Origin: Cherax quadricarinatus
Lineage: Eukaryota > Arthropoda > Malacostraca > Decapoda > Parastacidae
Assembly: GCF_038502225.1 (NCBI RefSeq)
Contig: NC_091292.1
Location: 45,790,699 to 45,854,698, forward strand
Length of the DNA: 64,000 nucleotides
Direction: 5' to 3'
Shown: positions 53,175-61,900 of the stretch, piece after piece
Position numbering within the stretch: position 1 is the stretch's first letter
How the letters are laid out: every line of letters starts with the position of its first letter
Translations under genes and position numbers: made by a program
Notes under the pieces: model-generated
What the model was told of the DNA's origin: nothing
The model's database searches: none
The model's input: the letters and a program-made list of their open reading frames with translations, nothing else

Positions 53175-53227
53175 TCTGCAATAGCAGGTCATGCGAAACA
53201 CATGTCATAATTATTTGAGATATCTTA

Positions 53228-53252
53228 TGTTAGGTTAGGTTAGGTAAGGTTC
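53228..53252 (+). repeat. Short TTAGG-type telomere-like run
   Basis: Three to four repeats (TTAGGTTAGGTTAGGTAAGG) of the arthropod telomere unit lie within the poly(A)-tailed insertion. Too short to be a telomere; probably chance or a relic. Confidence 0.6.
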
Positions 53253-54074
53253 GTCAGGAAACAGGACAAATGTTTCCTGACGCGGGTCTTAGTCAGATGA
53301 TGACCCGCCTTTGGAGCTTTTGGTCATCTGACCGAGGCCTTCCACTGGCTTACCGGTCCACCCCTTTAAAAATTATGGTCATTTATAACCAGTCTGTCTA
53401 TATATTATCTTATGTTGTCTATTCTCTGTAGGATGTGATGTATAGATTATCTCCGGCAGTGTAAATAATCTGTCTACAGGAGGGAACAATGTGTAAATTT
53501 ATTTATTTTGGTAGGTTTATGTATATAGCGTGTTTTTAGGGTGATATATATTATAAGACGCTAATTACCATCAATGACTGTTGGTGGTTATGAGTGGTGA
53601 CGGCACAGTTACTAGGCATGTGGGGGGGGGTGTTGAAGTGTCAGCGGTAGAGTATTAAATCCACCACCGTGCACGATATTGATTATTACCATAGGGTATA
53701 TGAGGGTTAGGGTGTGGATTGTGTTCTATGGTGGTAATGTGCCATCATGTTCAGACATTCCTTGTATTATAGTGTCAGCCGTTTAGCTGGCTGGAATGTG
53801 TTTATGTATTTTGTTACTGAAGTTCTTATTAATGCTCTTATAAATGTATAAGAGATTTGTCACTGAGTATACTAAGGTGAAAGTGGCACGTTTTCATGGG
53901 GGAGGGGGGGAGTGTAAGCATTAATGGGTAGGTATCTATCGTTTTTTATATGACCATTTTTTCACGTGAAGCACAGTACGTATAAGCAGTGTTTGATTTG
54001 AGCGCAGCCAGTTCTGATGTCATTATATATGTGCTTGATAAATTAGACACATGTGCAACTCTTGGGTATCTTTA

Positions 54075-54122
54075 TTGAGGAAACGTTTCGCCACACAGTG
54101 GCTTCATCAGTCCATACGTAGG
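54075..54122 (-). ncRNA. Hammerhead-ribozyme-like motif, left arm (candidate)
   Basis: The minus strand carries the same CTGATGA, GCCAC-TGT-GTGGC stem and GAAAC core as the right arm, with no change in that block. Transcription through the whole element would give the sense motif once and its complement once. Confidence 0.48.
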
Positions 54123-54299
54123 AGAAACTTGAAGAACAAATGTGACGCGACCTATGACTTCTGCACCTCTCCTGCCATACGGTTTATAAGCTGCTTCTCC
54201 GCTGATATGCTGTATTCTATTCAAGATTGATGGACTGAACACATCGACTCAAGGTTGAGGGACTGATTACCTCATTCTCCTCCTGTTCTTCAAGTTTCT

Positions 54300-54347
54300 C
54301 CTGCGTATGGACTGATGAAGCCACTGTGTGGCGAAACGTTTCCTCAA
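54300..54347 (+). ncRNA. Hammerhead-ribozyme-like motif, right arm (candidate)
   Basis: CTGATGA at 54312-54318 is followed by a stem II (GCCAC-TGT-GTGGC) and GAAAC at 54333-54337, then GTTTCC. CUGAUGA, helix, GAAA is the hammerhead core; Penelope-like elements are known to carry such motifs in their ends. Stem III would be very short and stem I is not convincing here, so cleavage might need dimers or may be lost. Confidence 0.5.
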
Positions 54348-55845
54348 TAAAGATACCCAAGAGTTGCACATGTGTCTAATTTATCAACATGTCGGTTCTC
54401 TGAACCATTCATCTACAAATATATGTGCTTCTTCAGTATTTGTGTAGTCAGTTGATCATTGTTCACTGCCTGTATCTTGTTACATATTGATTATGTACCC
54501 ATATATTTTGTACCTGAGTTTTAAATAAAGTATAAAAAAAAAATGCTGATGAAGATAAGGAAGCTGTGATTTCGTGTATAGGGCAAGGAGGAATAACATC
54601 CTATAGGAGTGAGGAAGAACCAGATGTGAGTGTGGGGGAAGTGCATGGGGCAGTGGGTAAAATGAAAGGGGGTAAAGCAGCTGGCATTGATGGGATAAAG
54701 AGACAAAAGTTAAAAGCAGTTGGGGATATATGTAGTTTTGGAGTGGTTAGAGTTTTTATTTAATAAATGTATGGAAGAGGGTAAGGTACCTAGGAATTGG
54801 CGTGCATAGTTCCTTTGTATAAAGGTAAAGGGGACAAAGGAGAATGTAAAAATTATAAGGAAACAAGTCTGTTGAGTGTACCTGGTAAAATGTATGGTAG
54901 AGTTATAACTGAAAGAATTAAGAGCAAGACGGAGAGCAGGATAGCAAATGAAGAAGGAGGCTTTAGGAAGGGTAAGGGGTGTGTAGACCAAGTGTTTGCA
55001 GTGAAACATAGGTGAACATTATTTGGATTAGGATAAACAAGGTTTTGTGGCATTTATGGATTTAGAAAAGATGTATGATAGGGTGGATAGGGAGCAATGT
55101 GGCAGATGTTGCAAATATATGGGACAGGGGATAGGATATTGAAAGCAGTGAAGAGTCTTTACAAGGATAGTGAGGCTCAGGTTAGAGGATGTAGGCGAGA
55201 GGGAGATTATTTCCATTAAAGGATGTGTGATGTTACCGTGGTTGTTCAATATATTTATAGATGGAGTTATAAGAGAAGTGAATGCTCGGGTGTTGGCAAG
55301 AGGTGCGGGGTTAAAAGATGAAGAATCAAACACAAAGTGGGAGCTGTCACAGTTGCTTTTTCCTGATGACACTGTGCTTTTGAGAGATTCTCAAGAGATA
55401 TTGCAGAGGTTGGTTGATGAGTTTGGTAGGGTATATAAAATAAGGGAATTAAAAGTGAATGTAGGAAAAAGTAAGGTGATGAGGATAAAAAAAATTAGGT
55501 AACAGAAGATTGGATATCAGATTAGAGGTAGAGAGAATGGAGGAGGTGAATGTATTCAGATATTTGGGAGTGGACTTGTCAGAAGATGGGTCTGTGAAAG
55601 ATGAGATGAATTGCAGAATTGAAGAGTCAGAAAAGGGTGAGGGGTGCAATGAGGAGTCTGTGGAGATAAAGAACTTTATCCATGAAAGGAAAGAGGGGAA
55701 TGTATGAAAGTATAGTTATTCCAACACTCTTGTATGGGTGTGAGGCATGGATGTTGGATATTGCAACAAGGAAAAGGCTGGAGGCAGTGGAGATGTCATG
55801 TCTGAGGGCAAAGTGTGGTGTGAATATAATGTTGAGAATCCGTAG

Positions 55846-55912
55846 TAACTGAAATTTCTCTTCATTAAACTTAATGTTGTTTTCCGTGGTCAATTTAAAG
55901 ATATCGTTGATG
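55846..55912 (-). pseudogene. CR1-like LINE (family B) fragment next to the minisatellite
   Basis: The minus strand encodes NNIKFNEEKFQLLR, close to FNDEKFQLLR at 48690-48725 of the same family. It ends with TTGATGCGGTGGAGACCTTG, where the tandem unit begins. In the better copies the corresponding sequence is TTGATGTTCGCCTGGAGCCT followed by TGCAGT, so the tandem unit looks like a derivative of the LINE at this very point. Confidence 0.75.
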
Positions 55913-58900
55913 CGGTGGAGACCTTGGTCAGTGGGTAGTGGTGGAGACCTTGGTCAGTGGGTAGTGGTGGAGACCTTGGTCAGTGAGTAGTGGTGGAGAC
56001 CTTGGTCAGTGGGTAGTGGTGGAGACCTTGGTCAGTGGGTAGTGGTGGAGACCTTGGTCAGTGAGTAGTGGTGGAGACCTTGGTCAGTGGGTAGTGGTGC
56101 AGACCTTGGTCAGTGGGTAGTGGTGGAGACCTTGGTCAGTGAGTAGTGGTGGAGACCTTGGTCAGTGGGTAGTGGTGGAGACCTTGGTCAGTAGGTAGTG
56201 GTGGAGACCTTGGTCAGTGGGTAGTGGTGGAGACCTTGGTCAGTGGGTAGTGGTGGAGACCTTGGTCAGTGGGTAGTGGTGGAGACCTTGGTCAGTGGGT
56301 AGTGGTGGAGACCTTGGTCAGTGGGTAGTGGTGGAGACCTTGGTCAGTGGGTAGTGGTGGAGACCTTGGTCAGTGGGTAGTGGTGGAGACCTTGGTCAGT
56401 GGGTAGTGGTGGAGACCTTGGTCAGTGGGTAGTGGTGCAGACCTTGGTCAGTGGGTAGTGGTGGAGACCTTGGTCAGTGGGTAGTGGTGGAGACCTTGGT
56501 CAGTGGGTAGTGGTGGAGACCTTGGTCAGTGGGTAGTGGTGGAGACATTGGTCAGTGGGTAGTGGTGGAGACCTTGGTCAGTGGGTAGTGGTGGAGACCT
56601 TGGTCAGTGGGTAGTGGTGGAGACCTTGGTCAGTGGGTAGTGGTGCAGACCTTGGTCAGTGGGTAGTGGTGGAGACATTGGTCAGTGGGTAGTGGTGGAG
56701 ACCTTGGTCAGTGGGTAGTGGTGGAGACCTTGGACAGTGGGTAGTGGTGGAGACCTTGGTCAGTGGGTAGTGGTGGAGACCTTGGTCAGTGGGTAGTGGT
56801 GGAGACCTTGGTCAGTGGGTAGTGGTGGAGACCTTGGTCAGTGGGTAGTGGTGGAGACCTTGGTCAGTGGGTAGTGGTGGAGACCTTGGTCAGTGGGTAG
56901 TGGTGGAGACCTTGGTCAGTGGGTAGTGGTGGAGACCTTGGTCAGTGGGTAGTGGTGGAGACCTTGGTCAGTGGGTAGTGGTGGAGACCTTGGTCAGTGG
57001 GTAGTGGTGGAGACCTTGGTCAGTGAGTAGTGGTGGAGACCTTGGTCAGTGGGTAGTGGTGGAGACCTTGGTCAGTGGGTAGTGGTGGAGACCTTGGTCA
57101 GTGGGTAGTGGTGGAGACCTTGGTCAGTGGGTAGTGGTGGAGACCTTGGTCAGTGGGTAGTCGTGGAGACCTTGGTCAGTGAGTAGTGGTGGAGACCTTG
57201 GTCAGTGGGTAGTGGTGGAGACCTTGGTCAGTGGGTAGTGGTGGAGGCATTGGTCAGTGGGTAGTGGTGCAGGCCTTGGTCAGTGGGTATTGGTGGAGAC
57301 CTTGGTCAGTGGGTAGTGGTGGAGACCTTGGCTTGGTCAGTGGGTATTGGTGGAGACCTTGGTCAGTGGGTAGTGGCGGAGACCTTGGTCAGTGGGTAGT
57401 GGTGGAGACCTTGGCTTGGTCAGTGGGTATTGGTGGAGACCTTGGTCAGTGGGTAGTGGTGGAGACCTTGGTCAGTGGGTAGTGGCGGAGACCTTGGTCA
57501 GTGGGTAGTGGTGGAGACCTTGGTCAGTGAGTAGTGGTGGAGACCTTGGTCAGTGGGTAGTGGTGGAGACCTTGGTCAGTGGGTAGTGGTGGAGACCTTG
57601 GTCAGTGGGTAGTGGTGGAGACCTTGGTCAGTGGGTAGTGGTGGAGACCTTGGTCAGTGGGTAGTGGTGGAGACCTTGGTCAGTGGGTAGTGGTGGAGAC
57701 CTTGGTCAGTGGGTAGTGGTGGAGACCTTGGTCAGTGGGTAGTGGTGGAGACCTTGGTCAGTGGGTAGTGGTGGAGACCTTGGTCAGTGGGTAGTGGTGG
57801 AGACCTTGGTCAGTGGGTAGTGGTGGAGACCTTGGTCAGTGAGTAGTGGTGGAGACCTTGGTCAGTGAGTAGTGGTGGAGACCTTGGTCAGTGGGTAGTG
57901 GTGGAGACCTTGGTCAGTGGGTAGTGGTGGAGACCTTGGTCAGTGGGTAGTGGTGGAGACCTTGGTCAGTGGGTAGTGGTGGAGACCTTGGTCAGTGGGT
58001 AGTGGTGGAGACCTTGGTCAGTGGGTAGTGGTGGAGACCTTGGTCAGTGGGTAGTGGTGGAGACCTTGGTCAGTGGGTAGTGGTGGAGACCTTGGTCAGT
58101 GGGTAGTGGTGGAGACCTTGGTCAGTGGGTAGTGGTGGAGACCTTGGTCAGTGGGTAGTGGTGGAGACCTTGGTCAGTGGGTAGTGGTGGAGACCTTGGT
58201 CAGTGGGTAGTGGTGGAGACCTTGGTCAGTGGGTAGTGGTGGAGACCTTGGTCAGTGGGTAGTGGTGGAGACCTTGGTCAGTGGGTAGTGGTGGAGACCT
58301 TGGTCAGTGGGTAGTGGTGGAGACCTTGGTCAGTGGGTAGTGGTGGAGACCTTGGTCAGTGGGTCGTGGTGGAGACCTTGGTCAGTGGGTAGTGGTGGAG
58401 ACCTTGGTCAGTGGGTAGTGGTGGAGACCTTGGTCAGTGGGTAGTGGTGGAGACCTTGGTCAGTGGGTAGTGGTGGAGACCTTGGTCAGTGGGTAGTGGT
58501 GGAGACCTTGGTCAGTGGGTAGTGGTGGAGACCTTGGTCAGTGGGTAGTGGTGGAGACCTTGGTCAGTGGGTAGTGGTTGAGACCTTGGTCAGTGGGTAG
58601 TGGTGGAGACCTTGGTCAGTGGGTAGTGGTGGAAACCTTGGTCAGTGGGTAGTGGTGGAGACCTTGGTCAGTGGGTAGTGGTGGAGACCTTGGTCAGTGG
58701 GTAGTGGTGGAGACCTTGGTCAGTGGGTAGTGGTGGAGACCTTGGTCAGTGGGTAGTGGTGGAGACATTGGTCAGTGGGTAGTGGTGGAGACCTTGGTCA
58801 GTGGGTAGTGGTGGATACCTTGGTCAGTGGGTAGTGGTGGAGACCTTGGTCAGTGGGTAGTGGTGGAGACCTTGGTCAGTGGGTAGTGGTGGAGAACTTG

Positions 58901-61900
58901 GTCAGTGGGTAGTGGTGGAGACCTTGGTCAGTGGGTAGTGGTGGAGACCTTGGTCAGTGGGTAGTGGTGGAGACCTTCGTCAGTGAGTAGTGGTGGAGAC
59001 CTTGGTCAGTGGGTAGTGGTGGAGACCTTGGTCAGTGGGTAGTGGTGGAGACCTTGGTCAGTGGGTAGTGGTGGAGACCTTGGTCAGTGGGTAGTGGTGG
59101 AGACCTTGGTCACTGGGTAGTGGTGGAGAACTTGGTCAGTGGGTAGTGGTGGAGACCTTGGTCAGTGGGTAGTGGTGGAGACCTTGGTCAGTGGGTAGTG
59201 GTGGAGACCTTGGTCAGTGGGTAGTGGTGGAGACCTTGGTCACTGGGTAGTGGTGGAGAACTTGGTCAGTGGGTAGTGGTGGAGACCTTGGTCAGTGAGT
59301 AGTGGTGGAGACCTTGATCAGTGGGTAGTGGTGGAGACCTTGGTCAGTGGGTAGTGGTGGAGACCTTGGTCAGTGGGTAGTGGTGGAGACCTTGGTCAGT
59401 GGGTAGTGGTGGAGACCTTGGTCAGTGGGTAGTGGTGGAGACCTTGGTCAGTGGGTAGTGGTGGAGACCTTGGTCAGTGGGTAGTGGTGGAGACCTTGGT
59501 CAGTGGGTAGTGGTGGAGACCTTGGTCAGTGGGTAGTGGTGGAGACCTTGGTCAGTGGGTAGTGGTGGAGACCTTGGTCAGTGGGTAGTGGTGGAGACCT
59601 TGGTCAGTGGGTAGTGGTGGAGACCTTGGTCAGTGGGTAGTGGTGGAGACCTTGGTCAGTGGGTAGTGGTGGAGACCTTGGTCAGTGGGTAGTGGTGGAG
59701 ACCTTGGTCAGTGGGTAGTGGTGGAGACCTTGGTCAGTGGGTAGTGGTGGAGACCTTGGTCAGTGGGTAGTGGTGGAGACCTTGGTCAGTGGGTAGTGGT
59801 GGAGACCTTGGTCAGTGGGTAGTGGTGGAGACCTTGGTCAGTGGGTAGTGGTGGAGACCTTGGTCAGTGGGTAGTGGTGGAGACCTTGGTCAGTGGGTAG
59901 TGGTGGAGACCTTGGTCAGTGGGTAGTGGTGGAGACCTTGGTCAGTGGGTAGTGGTGGAGACCTTGGTCAGTGGGTAGTGGTGGAGACCTTGGTCAGTGG
60001 GTAGTGGTGGAGACCTTGGTCAGTGGGTAGTGGTGGAGACCTTGGTCAGTGGGTAGTGGTGGAGACCTTGGTCAGTGGGTAGTGGTGGAGACCTTGGTCA
60101 GTGGGTAGCGGTGGAGACCTTGGTCAGTGGGTAGTGGTGGAGACCTTGGTCAGTGGGTAGTGGTGGAGACCTTGGTCAGTGGGTAGTGGTGGAGACCTTG
60201 GTCAGTGGGTAGTGGTGGAGACCTTGGTCAGTGGGTAGTGGTGGAGACCTTGGTCAGTGGGTAGTGGTGGAGACCTTGGTCAGTGGGTAGTGGTGGAGAC
60301 CTTGGTCAGTGGGTAGTGGTGGAGACCTTGGTCAGTGGGTAGTGGTGGAGACCTTGGGCAGTGGGTAGTGGTGGAGACCTTGGTCAGTGGGTAGTGGTGG
60401 AGACCTTGGTCAGTGGGTAATGGTGGAGACCTTGGACAGTGGGTAATGGTGGAGACCTTGGTCAGTAGGTAGTGGTGGAGACCTTGGTCAGTGGGTAGTG
60501 GTGGAGACCTTAGTCAGTGGGTAGTGGTGGAGACCTTGGTCAGTGGGTAGTGGTGGAGACCTTGGTCAGTGAGTAGTGGTGGAGACCTTGGTCAGTGAGT
60601 AGTGGTGGAGACCTTGGTCAGTGGGTAGTGGTGGAGACCTTGGTCAGGGTAGTGGTGGAGACCTTGGTCAGTGGGTAGTGGTGGAGTCCTTGGTCAGTGG
60701 GTAGTGGTGGAGACCTTGGTCAGTGAGTAGTGGTGGAGACCTTGGTCAGTGGGTAGTGGTGGAGACCTTGGTCAGTGGGTAGTGGTGGAGACCTTGGTCA
60801 GTGGGTAGTGGTGGAGACCTTGGTCAGTGGGTAGTGGTGGAGACCTTGGTCAGTGGGTAGTGGTGCAGACCTTGGTCAGTGGGTAGTGGTGGAGACCTTG
60901 GTCAGTGGGTAGTGGTGGAGACCTTCTTCAGTGGGTAGTGGTGGAGACCATGGTCAGTGAGTAGGGTAGTGGTGGAGACCTTGGCCAGTGGGTAGTGGTG
61001 GAGACCTTGGTCAGTGAGTAGTGGTGGAGACCTTGGTCAGTGAGTAGTGGTGGAGACCTTGGTCAGTGGGTAGTGGTGGAGACCTTGGTCAGTGGGTAGT
61101 GGTGGAGACCTTGGTCAGTGGGTAGTGGTGGAGACCTTGGTCAGTGGGTAGTGGTGGAGACCTTGGTCAGTGGGTAGTGGTGGAGACCTTGGTCAGTGGG
61201 TAGTGGTGGAGACCTTGGTCAGTGGGTAGTGGTGGAGACCTTGGTCAGTGGGTAGTGGTGGAGACCTTGGTCAGTGGGTAGTGGTGGAGACCTTGGTCAG
61301 TGGGTAGTGGTGGAGACCTTGGTCAGTGGGTAGTGGTGGAGACCTTGGTCAGTGGGTAGTGGTGGAGACCTTGGTCAGTGGGTAGTGGTGGAGACCTTGG
61401 TCAGTGGGTAGTGGTGGAGACCTTGGTCAGTGGGTAGTGGTGGAGACCTTGGTCAGTGGGTAGTGGTGGAGACCTTGGTCAGTGAGTAGTGGTGGAGACC
61501 TTGGTCAGTGGGTAGTGGTGGAGACCTTGGTCAGTGGGTAGTGGTGGAGGCCTTGGTCAGTGGGTAGTGGTGGAGGCCTTGGTCAGTGGGTAGTGGTGGA
61601 GACCTTGGTCAGTGGGTAGTGGTGGAGACCTTGGTCAGTGGGTATTGGTGGAGACCTTGGTCAGTGGGTAGTGGTGGAGACCTTGGTCAGTGGGTAGTGG
61701 CGGAGACCTTGGTCAGTGGGTAGGGTCAGTGGGTAGTGGTGGAGACCTTGGTCAGTGGGTAGTGGTGGAGACCTTGGTCAGTGGGTAGTGGTGGAGACCT
61801 TGGTCAGTGGGTAGTGGTGGAGACCTTGGTCAGTGGGTAGTGGTGGAGACCTTGGTCAGTGGGTAGTGGTGGAGACCTTGGTCAGTGGGTAGTGGTGGAG

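Larger units (their letters stand above)
54037..54418. mobile_element. Foldback Penelope-like element, 382 bp, 12-bp duplication
   Basis: Flanked by ATATATGTGCTT at 54025-54036 and 54419-54430. Its arms (54035-54138 and 54284-54387, 104 bp each) are inverted repeats with one mismatch, around 145 bp of unique sequence. Each arm carries a block GAAACGTTTCC...AATAAAGATACCC that is the Penelope-type end also seen at 35530. It has no coding capacity and must depend on enzymes from elsewhere. Confidence 0.85.
52473..54540 (+). mobile_element. Poly(A)-tailed retro-insertion, 2068 bp, 12-bp duplication
   Basis: Flanked by AAATGCTGATGA at 52461-52472 and 54541-54552. It ends in AATAAA (54524-54529) and a short poly(A), so it is a copied RNA in plus orientation. 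After taking out the SINE and Penelope insertions it is about 1.5 kb. No protein frame is recognised; possible origins are a host or retroelement 3' untranslated region. Purine-rich runs followed by GTGTAAGCA lie near 52965 and 53903, like polypurine tracts before an LTR. Confidence 0.82.
51925..55845 (+). mobile_element. RTE-like LINE, plus strand, split by a poly(A)-tailed insertion
   Basis: Its own sequence is 51925-52472 and 54541-55845. Coding starts inside the linker (EVKVYKLKEEAV), with YMERKRELKRVVKQC, then resumes after the insertion with MKGGKAAGIDGI and the RT part: GCVMLPWLFNIF and LLFPDDTVLLRD (FADD changed to FPDD). Many stops (near 52269 and onwards). The 3' end of the LINE is missing: it joins a LINE family B piece near 55845. 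Confidence 0.85.

Noticed and set aside
53228..53252. Telomere or interstitial telomere array
   Set aside because: Only three to four TTAGG units inside a retro-inserted sequence.
52473..54540. Full LTR retrotransposon defined by the purine runs
   Set aside because: Sequences after the two GTGTAAGCA sites do not match each other, so no LTR pair can be shown.
57231..57482. Open frames of 65-83 residues rich in Trp/Gly/Val in the 26-bp array (also 63532-63729)
   Set aside because: The unit is not a multiple of three and normally brings a TAG into every frame within three units; these frames exist only where local variants remove the TAG.
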